Source of the DNA: Bacteroidales bacterium UBA5281
GTDB taxonomy: Bacteria > Bacteroidota > Bacteroidia > Bacteroidales > Lentimicrobiaceae
Direction: 5' to 3'
Length of the DNA: 64,000 nucleotides
NCBI GenBank assembly: GCA_002410555.1
Contig: DHSR01000057.1
Span: 47,492-111,491 of the forward strand
Shown here one piece after another: positions 52,460 through 60,972 of the stretch. The translations under genes were made by a program, and so were the position numbers. Numbering within the stretch: position 1 is the first letter of the stretch; every line of letters begins with the position of its first letter. A model generated the notes under the pieces. It was given only the letters and a program-made list of their open reading frames with translations, had not been told where the DNA came from and ran no database searches.

Positions 52460-53944
52460 ATGAAACAAAATATCCTGATTTCTTTTTCTCTTTTAATACT
52501 GTTAGGGTTTTTTACATTGTCTGTACATGCACAACGCATGCTTACCCTTAACGAAACCATCGAAATTGCAAAGCGTCAGTCGCCGGATGCCCTGTCAGCC
52601 CAGCATCGTTTCAGAAGCAGCTACTGGCAATTCCGGAATTATAAAGCTTCGTTCAAGCCCATGCTCACTCTGGATGCCACCCTTCCGAGTCTGAGCCGGA
52701 GCATAGAAAAAATTACAACGCCTGAAGGCGATTTCTTTTATGAACGCAACCTGGCCAATTATTCAGCGGGTTTGTCCCTGTCGAAAAATATTGGATTTAC
52801 CGGTGGGCAGATTTTTTTTAACTCCGATTTACAGCGTGTGGATTTGTTCGGCGACAGCACCATTACCTCCTATATGTCGGCTCCACTCAATATTGGAATC
52901 AATCAGCCATTATTCAATTATAACCCTTTTAAATGGGCCAAAAAGATTGAACCTATGCGGTATAATGAGGCTGAGCGCCGCTATATGGAGGATGTAGAAC
53001 AGGTAAACATAACGGCTTCTAACCTGTTTTTCAGCTTGCTTGATGCCCAGATAAGACTTAAGATACAACAAATTAACCTGTTGAACAATGATACTTTATA
53101 TCAAATTGCACGGGGGCGTTTTAACATTGGAACCATTGCTGAAAATGAGTTGCTTCAAATTGAACTTAGCTTGCTTAATGCCCAGTCGGCTGTGGAAAAT
53201 GCATTGCTCGATGTACAGGTAAAAGCCTTTAATCTGAAATCATATTTGAGGTTGCCCGATGCGGAAGACATCCGGCTGATTACGCCACCTGTTCCCGAGG
53301 CACCGGTAATTGACGCTCAGCTTGCTGTTACCGAAGCCCGCGACAACCGCGCTGATGCCCTCGCTTTTGATCGGCGCATGCTGGTGGCTGAAAGCCGGGT
53401 AAATCAAGCGAAAACCGAAAACAGGTTCAATGCCAACCTGTATGCTATGTATGGCTTAACGCAAAGTGCCCGTGATCTGGAGGCTGTTTACCGGAATCCC
53501 CAGGAGCAACAAAGGGTAATACTTGGTTTACGCATCCCCATTCTTGACTGGGGCCTTACACGGGGTAAAATTAAACTGGCTGAATCAGACATGGAGATGG
53601 AACGTACCGCTGTACAGCAACAAATGATTGATTTTGATCAGGAGGTATTTCTTAAAGTTATGCAATTCAATATGTTAAGAAATCAACTTGTTATTGCGGC
53701 AAAAAGTGATACCGTGGCAGTAAAACGCTACGAGGTAACCAAGCAGCGCTACCTCATAGGAAAAATTGGCATCATTGACCTTAACCTGGCCCAGAGTGAA
53801 AAAGACAATGCCCAACAGGGATATATTCAGGCACTGTCCACCTACTGGCGCAGTTTTTTTGAGTTGCGCAAACTTACCCTGTACGATTTTGTTGCCAACG
53901 ACCGCATGCATTTCAGGTTTTCTGACATACCCGATGTGGAGTAG
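52460..53944 (+). CDS. TolC-family outer-membrane efflux protein
   Basis: A 494-residue protein with a signal peptide ending near VHAQ (residue 25). A TolC-type duplicated helical barrel follows (LTLNETIEIAKRQSPDA, then long coiled-coil helices about 190-270 and 390-470). The ending FFELRKLTLYDF is characteristic. It forms the outer-membrane channel of the export system encoded by the two upstream genes; the permease stop is 35 bases before its start. An alkB-like pseudogene begins 1 base after its stop. Confidence 0.9.
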   Translation: MKQNILISFSLLILLGFFTLSVHAQRMLTLNETIEIAKRQSPDALSAQHRFRSSYWQFRNYKASFKPMLTLDATLPSLSRSIEKITTPEGDFFYERNLANYSAGLSLSKNIGFTGGQIFFNSDLQRVDLFGDSTITSYMSAPLNIGINQPLFNYNPFKWAKKIEPMRYNEAERRYMEDVEQVNITASNLFFSLLDAQIRLKIQQINLLNNDTLYQIARGRFNIGTIAENELLQIELSLLNAQSAVENALLDVQVKAFNLKSYLRLPDAEDIRLITPPVPEAPVIDAQLAVTEARDNRADALAFDRRMLVAESRVNQAKTENRFNANLYAMYGLTQSARDLEAVYRNPQEQQRVILGLRIPILDWGLTRGKIKLAESDMEMERTAVQQQMIDFDQEVFLKVMQFNMLRNQLVIAAKSDTVAVKRYEVTKQRYLIGKIGIIDLNLAQSEKDNAQQGYIQALSTYWRSFFELRKLTLYDFVANDRMHFRFSDIPDVE

Positions 53945-53945
53945 T

Positions 53946-54562
53946 ATGGCTGTTCCTTTGCCATTTCAGGTGCATAACAAACATTCTTTTCACTTCCCTG
54001 TGGAGCAAAGACTACTTGAATACTTTCCTGCTTTTTTGAATGCAGCAGCTGCCCAAAAAGTAATGCATCAGGGGAGATAAACTGGCGGTCAGAAGAAATC
54101 GTTATTTTTGGAAAAACCCATTTGAGTCCGCGATTGATTGCCTGGTATGGTGAAGCAGGTGCTCAATATGCCTATTCGGGCATACAGCATGATCCTGAGC
54201 CTTTTAACGATATATTGATGCAATTGAAATGCAGCATTGAGCAGGTGTCCCGGCATACTTTTAATTCGGTGTTGCTAAACTGGTATCGCTCAGGTGCCGA
54301 CAGTATGGGCTGGCATGCTGACGATGAAAAGGCACTGGGAATTAATCGGGTGATTGCAAGCCTTAGTTTGTGGTAGGAGCGCAAACTGCGCTTTCGCAAA
54401 AAGGCAAATCATGATAAAAATTTTAATATTATATTACAAAACGGCAGCCTGCTACTTATCGGTGGTGAACTGCAGCATCATTGGCAACAAGCTGTGCCTA
54501 AGTCAAAAAAGCCAATGGGAGCCCGGATCAACCTTACATTCAGATTTATCCGGTCACAATAA
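53946..54562 (+). pseudogene. alkB: Broken AlkB-like 2-oxoglutarate/Fe(II) dioxygenase
   Basis: Residual AlkB-family sequence in two frames. 53946-54080 encodes RLLEYFPAFLNAAAAQKV and then hits a stop. From 54074 a second frame reads EINWRSEEIVIFGKTHLSPR, WYGEAGAQYAYSG, SVLLNWYRSGADSMGWHADD (Fe ligands H and D) and IASLSLW. It then meets TAG at 54374 and continues in the same frame with ERKLRFRKK, GSLLLIGGELQHHWQQAVPK (distal His) and ARINLTFR. The family's catalytic residues are thus present but divided by one frameshift (about 54060-54080) and one nonsense codon. AlkB-type proteins repair alkylated DNA. Decay looks recent, because the remaining sequence is well preserved. Confidence 0.85.
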
Positions 54563-54564
54563 GT

Positions 54565-55125
54565 CTAAAGACCAAGTTCATCCGCAATTTCGGCCATGGC
54601 AGCAATAGAAAGTGCAGCAAATTCATCCATACCAAGTCCCAGTTTTTCACATTCCATAATTGTTTCCCGGTTCACTGAGGCTGCAAATGCTTTCTCTTTC
54701 ATCCGTTTAACCACTGATTTAGGTTTTACTGAACCCACTTTTTTGTCGGGGTATACCAGAGCCGTGGCAGTAATCAATCCGGTAATGGTTTCTCCCGCGG
54801 CCAGGGCATGCTGAAACTCTATCTCCCGCGGCTTGCCGGCAGCCAGTTCGTTGTGCATTACAATGGCGTCTACCACTTCAGCATCCAAACCCAATTCCAG
54901 GAGTATCCGGCTGGTTTCCAGACCGTGGCGTTCAGGTTCATCCTGGGTGATTTCTGAATCCAGATCGTGTAACAAACCCGCCTGACCCCACTGTTCAACG
55001 TCGTGACCCAGACGCCGGGCCAATGCCCTCAAAACCGCTTCCGAGGCCAGTGAATGTGCTATTGTGCGTTCGTTGGTGATGTATTTTCTGAGTAGTTGAA
55101 GGGCATCTTTCCGGGGTAGTAACAT
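54565..55125 (-). CDS. HD-domain protein, putative phosphohydrolase
   Basis: A protein of 186 residues from ATG 55125 (MLLPRKDALQLLRKYI). An in-frame ATG at 55158 adds 11 weak residues. The HD metal-binding core is visible: HSLASEAVLRALARRLGHD, then GLLHDLDSEI (HD pair), then ERHGLETS and VVDAIVMHNE. The family includes nucleotide phosphohydrolases and metal-dependent phosphatases of small substrates; the specific substrate is unknown. It converges with the alkB pseudogene, whose end is 2 bases away. The upstream gene on the same strand ends 45 bases before the start, so the two may be co-transcribed. Confidence 0.8.
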   Translation of the reverse strand: MLLPRKDALQLLRKYITNERTIAHSLASEAVLRALARRLGHDVEQWGQAGLLHDLDSEITQDEPERHGLETSRILLELGLDAEVVDAIVMHNELAAGKPREIEFQHALAAGETITGLITATALVYPDKKVGSVKPKSVVKRMKEKAFAASVNRETIMECEKLGLGMDEFAALSIAAMAEIADELGL

Positions 55126-55170
55126 TTTTATTTGATTTAAATAATGATGATGAAACAAAAGTGATTAAAG

Positions 55171-55653
55171 CTAAAAATCAGGTTTCTTATTTGTGGGCGG
55201 CCTGGTAGAAAATCCGGCAAAGAGCAAAATTATCGCGGAAAGCAATAACGAACCTCCCAGGGCAATAAAAAATATACCTTCTACCCAGGCAGGCATCAAT
55301 TTAAACCGCTCAAACAGTATGCTTAAGCCTATCATGAAGAAGATAATCAGGTATGTTTTCCAGTCAATAAACGCAAAAATACATGGTTTTTCGCTTTTTA
55401 GGCTATAAATGCGTGTTACATTTCGTTTGGTAACTTTCTTAAATACGAGTGAGAAGAAGATATATAAACCCAGCAATCCTGAAGTTACCACTATCCAAGC
55501 CGGCACACTGGTAAGGGAAAGTGCCCTGAAAGTGATTTTCAACACCCGGTAGGACGCAAAAGCCCACAGGGCGGCACCCGTAAAACACAATACGCGCTTA
55601 GATACAGCGGGCTTAAATTTAGCTATCCATTTTTCATGCTTGGGCATGGGCAC
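55171..55653 (-). CDS. Four-helix membrane protein of unknown function
   Basis: A 160-residue protein that I cannot name. Four hydrophobic helices are apparent (about residues 20-42, 50-70, 95-115 and 125-145). The cytosolic ends are basic (KKVTKRNVTR, STRPPTNKKPDF). A TAACTTTG promoter element lies 62 bases upstream. It is followed by the HD-domain gene on the same strand. Confidence 0.75.
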   Translation of the reverse strand: MPMPKHEKWIAKFKPAVSKRVLCFTGAALWAFASYRVLKITFRALSLTSVPAWIVVTSGLLGLYIFFSLVFKKVTKRNVTRIYSLKSEKPCIFAFIDWKTYLIIFFMIGLSILFERFKLMPAWVEGIFFIALGGSLLLSAIILLFAGFSTRPPTNKKPDF

Positions 55654-55715
55654 GGCTTTATTTTAAGAAGTGTGGCTGATCAAAAAGGCTTCATATCAAT
55701 TGCTTATGCCTGCTG

Positions 55716-55723
55716 CAAAGTTA
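55716..55723 (-). promoter_or_regulatory. -7 promoter element of the four-helix membrane gene
   Basis: On the minus strand this reads TAACTTTG (TAnnTTTG), 62 bases before the start at 55653. Confidence 0.55.
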
Positions 55724-55776
55724 AGCATTTTGCTAATTTAAGGTGTAAGCTGTTGCTCTATAAAATCAAAAAATAA

Positions 55777-56667
55777 CTAAACACTTTTAGCCTCAATCAG
55801 CTCTTTGTACAATGTCAGCACCAATCCATCGGCAAGTCCGAGCCGGGGAGAGATTACTTCGCCAATGCCGGTCCATTTGAGAATGCGGATAAAAATCCGT
55901 GAAGCGGGTACAATAACATCAGCCCTGTCGGGACGTAAACCCAGAGATTCAATGCGCACTTTCAGGGGCATGGCACTCAACTGCTTATTGGCATAAATCA
56001 ACTGCTCGTAACCAATGCGGTTGTTGGAGGTGTGACCATAGAGTTTGGTCAATTTATTGATGTTCCCTCCTGAACCAATGCAATTCATCCGCCCGAAATC
56101 GCTTTTAAATCCCCGAAGCCAGCGCCGCATTTCCTCCCATTCAGTCTGTTCTACTTTGTCGGCAAGCAAACGCAGTGTTCCAATTTTAAAAGAGTTGGAA
56201 GCAATCAGATAATCACCATCAATGACCGAAAGTTCAGTAGAGCCTCCCCCAACATCTATATACAGTGTTTTTGTAAAATCACGGTTTACATACACACGAC
56301 TTAATGAACTAATGATGTTGGCTTCCTGTATTCCATTAATGATGTTGATATCAAGGCCGGCCTCCCGCTTAACCCTGTCCATTATTTCCTGCTGATTGCC
56401 GGCTTCACGCATGGCCGAAGTGGCAGCAACGCGGTAGGCCTCGGGCTTGTATACTTCAATCAACAACTTAAAAGCCCGCATTGTCTTTACCAGGTCATCG
56501 GCTTTTTGTTCGCTTATTTTCCCAATGCTAAAAACATCCAGTCCCAGTCGTAAAGGAATACGCAGCAAGGTGGCTTTTTCTGAAACAATGCCCGATTTGC
56601 TGTTGAAAACATTGGCAAAAAGCAATCGCACTGCATTGGAACCTATATCAATAGCGGATAAAAGCAT
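55777..56667 (-). CDS. Ppx/GppA-family phosphatase, short form
   Basis: A 296-residue protein of the exopolyphosphatase/pppGpp phosphohydrolase family with an actin-like ASKHA fold. It has phosphate-1 LLSAIDIGSNAVRLLFA at the start, phosphate-2 LYIDVGGGSTELSVI, and a late RADVIVPASRIFIRIL. It lacks the C-terminal HD domain of E. coli Ppx/GppA, as is usual for the short form in this phylum. It likely hydrolyses polyphosphate or pppGpp; which one is not decidable here. It starts 26 bases after the lpxH stop and so belongs to that transcription unit. Confidence 0.87.
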   Translation of the reverse strand: MLLSAIDIGSNAVRLLFANVFNSKSGIVSEKATLLRIPLRLGLDVFSIGKISEQKADDLVKTMRAFKLLIEVYKPEAYRVAATSAMREAGNQQEIMDRVKREAGLDINIINGIQEANIISSLSRVYVNRDFTKTLYIDVGGGSTELSVIDGDYLIASNSFKIGTLRLLADKVEQTEWEEMRRWLRGFKSDFGRMNCIGSGGNINKLTKLYGHTSNNRIGYEQLIYANKQLSAMPLKVRIESLGLRPDRADVIVPASRIFIRILKWTGIGEVISPRLGLADGLVLTLYKELIEAKSV

Positions 56668-56693
56668 GGTTGGTGTTTAAAGTGCTGTAATTT

Positions 56694-57476
56694 TCATAGT
56701 TCAAGCTGTTCGGGCACGCCATTGCGGTAAGTCATCATTTGTAATTCGTTGCCATCAAATACTGCATAACTGAAATTGGTAATCCAGTCCCCAAGGTTGA
56801 TAAACCTCGATTTTTCATTTAGTTTCAGATTTGCAGGTATATGGCGATGACCAAAAATAAAGTAATCAATGTCGGGCTGTTTCTTTAAAGTCTCAAGCGC
56901 AAAGGTGAACAAACGTTCTTTCGTCAGGTCATTCCCACCCTGCAGCTCCACCCTGGTTTCACGGGCCTCATTTGCATAGCGGCTGCGGCGCGAAAAGTAA
57001 AGGGCAAGACGGGTGCCGATGTCGGGATGCAACCACCGGAAAAGCCATTGATTGGGTTTAAACTCAAATACTTTTTTCAAAAATTTATAACCATGATCGC
57101 CTGGGCCGAGACCATCTCCATGCGAAAGAAAAAACTTTTTTCCATTCCATTCACGAATCTGGTACTCCCGTTCGAGAATGATACCGAATTCGGTGGCAAA
57201 GTAATTAAATGCCCAAATATCATGGTTGCCTCTGAAAAGATGAACCGGAATACCGCGGTCGTTAAATTCGGCCAATTTGCCAAATAAGCGAATAAATCCT
57301 TTTGGTACAACAGTTTTGTACTCAAACCAGAAATCAAATACATCACCCATCAGAAAAAGCTCATCGGCATCGGCCATAATTTCATCCAGCCATTTTACCA
57401 ATAGTTTTTCTCTTTTCAGGCTTGAGGCATGGGTGGGTATTCCCAGATGAAAGTCGGAGGCAAAGTATATTTTCAA
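56694..57476 (-). CDS. lpxH: UDP-2,3-diacylglucosamine diphosphatase
   Basis: A 260-residue calcineurin-type metallophosphoesterase. The metal-ligand motifs are in the canonical order: ASDFHLGI, FLMGDVFDFW, FRGNHDIW, LSHGDGLG and FGHRHIP. It hydrolyses UDP-2,3-diacylglucosamine to lipid X in lipid A synthesis, at the cytosolic face of the inner membrane. It is longer than E. coli LpxH and has a helical cap with basic residues (RRSRYANEARE). Its own promoter element lies at 57497-57504. lpxK is encoded nearby on the same strand but in a separate unit. Confidence 0.9.
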   Translation of the reverse strand: MKIYFASDFHLGIPTHASSLKREKLLVKWLDEIMADADELFLMGDVFDFWFEYKTVVPKGFIRLFGKLAEFNDRGIPVHLFRGNHDIWAFNYFATEFGIILEREYQIREWNGKKFFLSHGDGLGPGDHGYKFLKKVFEFKPNQWLFRWLHPDIGTRLALYFSRRSRYANEARETRVELQGGNDLTKERLFTFALETLKKQPDIDYFIFGHRHIPANLKLNEKSRFINLGDWITNFSYAVFDGNELQMMTYRNGVPEQLEL

Positions 57477-57496
57477 GTCGTTAAATTTATCCGGTT

Positions 57497-57504
57497 CAAA
57501 CCTA
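57497..57504 (-). promoter_or_regulatory. -7 promoter element of lpxH
   Basis: On the minus strand this reads TAGGTTTG (TAnnTTTG), 20 bases before the start at 57476. Confidence 0.5.
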
Positions 57505-57538
57505 CAAAAAAAATTATGAGTTCATAAGAAAAGTGTGG

Positions 57539-58744
57539 TTACAACTTATTCTTTTTGAGGTATTCCTCCAAAGCATCTACCGATACAAACCGATGCAGAA
57601 TGCGTCCTTCCTTATCCAGCAATATCAATACCGGCAATCGTTCAATCCGGTATTTAACGTGTAGAAGAGACTGATTTCCAAGGGTGTCAATCACATTTGT
57701 CCACCACAGCTTATCCAGATTAACGGCAGCCTTCCACCGGTCAGGGAAAGTATCGAAAGCTACCGCGTAAACCTGAAATTCAGGAGAATCATCCCGGTCA
57801 ATGATTTGCTTAAGTTTCAGATTCGATTGTCTGCTTTGAGCATCTGTGGGAGCCCAGAAGTATAGCAATATTGGCTTACCTTTCAAATGATGCCAGCTTT
57901 TAAGCCTGTCTGAAAAGTCGGGTAATTTGATGTCAGGTGCCTGGCTTCCGGTTTTTAATTGTGTTCTTGCCTCAGCCTCAGTCCTGGAAAGTCTGCGCAG
58001 ACGTTGTACCCGGTGGTGGTGCATCAGCCGGTGCGGATTTTCAGGGAAATGAACACCGAGGGTGGAATCTGAGTAGAAATACCAAGTACTGTCAGCTAAA
58101 CCTTTAAATACTGCCTGATTGCCAGGCATAGCATTCATTATTAATACCTGCGATAAAGCTGTGGGATGTTGCTGCAGGTATTGAATGGCTATTTTCTTAA
58201 CCTTTTCGCTTAGCCCGGAAACTGTACTATCAAAATATTTAAGCTCACGACCATAATTGTCGGTATATTTTGCTGATTCAAGAGAAAGGAACAGGCTGTC
58301 GATCTTAAGTTTGATGGCATCAAGTTGCAGGACAAAATGCTGATATTCCGCATTTTCTGCTCCTCCGGTAAAAACAGCACTTCCCTCAGGTGAAAGAGAG
58401 GCTTTAATACTGTCACCCGGGTGAAGTACCAGTATTTTCCGGCTGGTTTCAAAGTTAAGCAGGTAGAATCCCGGGTTTTGCATGTTCAGCCGGAATCTTG
58501 CTGTTTTTCCAGGTTTCATCATTAACGAATCAATGGGTACTACACTATTGGTATCAAGTCTGCTTAAGCTGACTTTGAACCGGCAATCTTCCGGGCAGCT
58601 TAAAGAAATAACAGCAGTGGTTTCCGGATTCCTATTGGTGTCGCATGCCGGGGCCAACCCGGCAAGAAACAGCAACAGGACAAGAGTACGTTTAATTTTA
58701 GCTTTCCTGGCGGATGGAAACAGACAAGGGTGGCTGAGTGTCAT
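57539..58744 (-). CDS. TlpA-like thioredoxin-fold lipoprotein lacking the CXXC active site
   Basis: A 401-residue envelope protein. The N-terminal signal ends LAGLAPAC, a probable lipobox. Residues 40-250 form a beta-rich domain like the DUF4369-type domain of Bacteroidota TlpA proteins. Residues about 265-400 form a thioredoxin fold (GSQAPDIKLPDFSDRLKSWH, KPILLYFWAPTDAQSRQSN, RIERLPVLILLDKEGRIL, with the cis-Pro in RLPV). The usual WCxxC is replaced by APTDAQS, with no cysteines, so it cannot act as a disulfide oxidoreductase. A chaperone or binding role is possible. It lies 43 bases after the purine nucleoside phosphorylase stop. Confidence 0.85.
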   Translation of the reverse strand: MTLSHPCLFPSARKAKIKRTLVLLLFLAGLAPACDTNRNPETTAVISLSCPEDCRFKVSLSRLDTNSVVPIDSLMMKPGKTARFRLNMQNPGFYLLNFETSRKILVLHPGDSIKASLSPEGSAVFTGGAENAEYQHFVLQLDAIKLKIDSLFLSLESAKYTDNYGRELKYFDSTVSGLSEKVKKIAIQYLQQHPTALSQVLIMNAMPGNQAVFKGLADSTWYFYSDSTLGVHFPENPHRLMHHHRVQRLRRLSRTEAEARTQLKTGSQAPDIKLPDFSDRLKSWHHLKGKPILLYFWAPTDAQSRQSNLKLKQIIDRDDSPEFQVYAVAFDTFPDRWKAAVNLDKLWWTNVIDTLGNQSLLHVKYRIERLPVLILLDKEGRILHRFVSVDALEEYLKKNKL

Positions 58745-58787
58745 TTTACCGTTTGTAAAGCATTGGTTTTCCGCAATTCATTTTTGC

Positions 58788-59600
58788 TTATAGCGTGGCA
58801 AGCAGTTCGCGGATGATATGAGTCATTTTTGGTTCTGCTTTTGCAGCCGCATCCATGACAATCTGATGAGAAATTTCAACGATTTTTCCTTCAACACCCA
58901 GATCAGAGATTACTGAAACAGCAAAAACGGGAATTCCGGCATGACGGGCTACAATAACCTCTGGCACTGTAGACATACCCACGGCATCGGCACCAATTAT
59001 CCGGATGAACCTGTATTCGGCCCGTGTTTCAAAAGTAGGCCCCGAAACAGCGGCATATACGCCGGTTTTAAAGTCAATGCCTGCCTTACCGGCAATTTTA
59101 GAAGCCAGTTGCAGCATTTGTTGGTTATACACTTCGCTCATATCAGGGAAGCGTGGCCCAAGCTGGTTATTGTTCTTGCCAATCAAAGGATTGTCGCCCA
59201 TCAGATTGATATGATCGGTGATAAACATAATGTCGCCCACCTCGAATTCGGGATTCAAACCGCCGCTGGCATTGGAGACAAACAAAAATTCAATGCCCAG
59301 GGCTTTCATCACCCTTATGGGGAATGTAATTTCCTGCATTGAATAGCCCTCATAAAAGTGGAAGCGCCCCTGCATGGCCACAATATTACGTCCGCCCAGT
59401 CTGCCAAAGATAAGTTGTCCGGCATGTCCCTCAACGGTTGAAACCGGGAAGTTGGGAATATCGCTGTAAGGTATGCTTTTGGAGATTTCCAGTTCGTTCA
59501 CCAGACCGCCCAATCCTGTTCCCAGAATGATGCCGGCAAAGGGTGTTTCTTTATAATGTGTTTTGATATAATCAATGCTTTGGTTTATTTTCGTCAACAT
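58788..59600 (-). CDS. punA: Purine nucleoside phosphorylase (trimeric family)
   Basis: A 270-residue enzyme that splits inosine and guanosine with phosphate in purine salvage. Motifs are IILGTGLGGLVNEL (phosphate binding), FPVSTVEGHAGQLIFGRLGG, MQGRFHFYEGYS, FVSNASGGLNPEFEVGDIM (purine site) and GPTFETRAEYRFIR, AVGMSTVPEVIVARHAG. This is the trimeric PunA type, not the hexameric DeoD type. The gene overlaps the end of lpxK by 29 bases, so it is translated from the same message. Its product has no metabolic link with lipid A. Confidence 0.93.
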   Translation of the reverse strand: MLTKINQSIDYIKTHYKETPFAGIILGTGLGGLVNELEISKSIPYSDIPNFPVSTVEGHAGQLIFGRLGGRNIVAMQGRFHFYEGYSMQEITFPIRVMKALGIEFLFVSNASGGLNPEFEVGDIMFITDHINLMGDNPLIGKNNNQLGPRFPDMSEVYNQQMLQLASKIAGKAGIDFKTGVYAAVSGPTFETRAEYRFIRIIGADAVGMSTVPEVIVARHAGIPVFAVSVISDLGVEGKIVEISHQIVMDAAAKAEPKMTHIIRELLATL

Positions 59601-60639
59601 AGGTTAAAATTTTTTTATTGAATGAATCTTTGAATTGATTGTGAAACTTCACTTCTATGGGAAGATAATGCAAAGGCAATTCACGGGCAAGGTCATAAAT
59701 TTCCGGAACTATCAAGCGCATGGCATCCTTTTCAGTGGTCACAAGCAATTTATTGCGGCTGTAAAGGTCGTTAAAATTTTCCTTAATTCTTTCAAGGTCT
59801 TTCGCTTTATATCGGTAATGGTCTTTAAACTCAATGGTAATCAGTTCAAAACAATAGTTTGAAAGATATTCCTGAATGGGATAGATATTGGCAATACCGG
59901 CAAATAAAAGAATGTTGCTGTATTTGTGGTTGTCTTCAGGCTCTGGCATTTCGTCCCATAAGGGAACCATCTTACCATAATCAATGTAACTGAAAAACAC
60001 CTCCTGATGTGGCAATGGCTTCAGCTCCTCTACCATACTTCTATAAGTAATGGGTGAGAGCACTTTGGGAGATTTGGTAACAATAATGGCATCGGCTCGT
60101 TTTGCACCCGAAACGGGTTCACGAAGAGAGCCGGCAGGAAGCAGATAATTACCGGTATAAGGATTCAGATAATCGGTAAGAAGAATGGAAAAACCGGGTT
60201 TTACAAAACGGTGCTGAAAGGCATCATCCAGCAGCACCACCTCTGTGGAGGGTTGCTTTTTGAGCAGTTTCCGTATGCCCCTTTTCCTTTTTTCATCAAC
60301 GAATATGGATATATCAGGAAATTTCATCAGGTATTGCATAGGTTCGTCACCAACCACGGTGGCATTATCACCGTATTCGGCCTGCCTGAATCCTCTGGTT
60401 TTACGTCCGTAACCCCGGCTAAGAGTAGCTACATGAACCCTGGGATGCAATAACCTGATCAGATATTCAATATGGGGCGTTTTACCTGTGCCGCCAGTGG
60501 TAAGATTTCCCACACTTATTACGGGTATGGGAAAGGTGGTTTGGCTTAAAAGACCTACATCGAAAAGATAATTTCTTAATCTTGTGATCAGCCCATACAG
60601 AAATGCAAATGGAATAAGAAAGATACGAAGAATTTCCAT
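59572..60639 (-). CDS. lpxK: Tetraacyldisaccharide 4'-kinase
   Basis: A 355-residue inner-membrane-associated kinase that phosphorylates the 4' position of the lipid A disaccharide. An N-terminal hydrophobic anchor (EILRIFLIPFAFLYGLITRL) precedes the P-loop SVGNLTTGGTGKT (about 42-54), VATLSRGYGRKTRGF, VVLLDDAFQHRFV and the C-terminal VTTEKDAMRL. Length matches the family. It is the first gene of lpxK-punA-tlpA-like. The upstream 333 bases contain only a weak minus-strand TACTTTTA (60644-60651). Confidence 0.93.
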   Translation of the reverse strand: MEILRIFLIPFAFLYGLITRLRNYLFDVGLLSQTTFPIPVISVGNLTTGGTGKTPHIEYLIRLLHPRVHVATLSRGYGRKTRGFRQAEYGDNATVVGDEPMQYLMKFPDISIFVDEKRKRGIRKLLKKQPSTEVVLLDDAFQHRFVKPGFSILLTDYLNPYTGNYLLPAGSLREPVSGAKRADAIIVTKSPKVLSPITYRSMVEELKPLPHQEVFFSYIDYGKMVPLWDEMPEPEDNHKYSNILLFAGIANIYPIQEYLSNYCFELITIEFKDHYRYKAKDLERIKENFNDLYSRNKLLVTTEKDAMRLIVPEIYDLARELPLHYLPIEVKFHNQFKDSFNKKILTYVDENKPKH

Positions 60640-60972
60640 GGCATAAAAGTACTACTTGATTTTTAAATCTGCAAATGAAAATATATTTACAGCTTACCTA
60701 TGAGTAAACGCATAACTCTATTTTTGATTTTACTTGTAATCAAAAAGAGTAGTTAAATTTATTATCATCTGGTAAAAATTGTTAATTTTGGCATGGTTGG
60801 TTTCGTGCCATACCGGTGAATCCGCTCTTTTATGTCTGAATGTATGTTCCACTCCGGGATTACAGGAAATGTAATGCAAACCGGAGCGCTCTCTGTTTAA
60901 CATAAAAGGTCAGTCCGGCGGTTTCTGATTATCTTTGTGTAATGTTTTACATGAAATTTTAAGCTTATTCTT
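60640..60972. other. 333-base divergent intergenic region
   Basis: No gene is present. A TATCTTTG promoter element for the Nif3 gene lies at 60930-60937, and a weaker minus-strand element next to lpxK. The middle is AT-rich, with no hairpin or repeat recognised. Confidence 0.5.
60930..60937 (+). promoter_or_regulatory. -7 promoter element of the Nif3-family gene
   Basis: TATCTTTG (TAnnTTTG), 35 bases before the start at 60973. Confidence 0.55.

Noticed and set aside
54374..54376. In-frame TAG as a recoded or read-through codon
   Set aside because: An independent frameshift upstream shows the gene is already broken, and TAG ends other genes in the window normally (e.g. 53942-53944).
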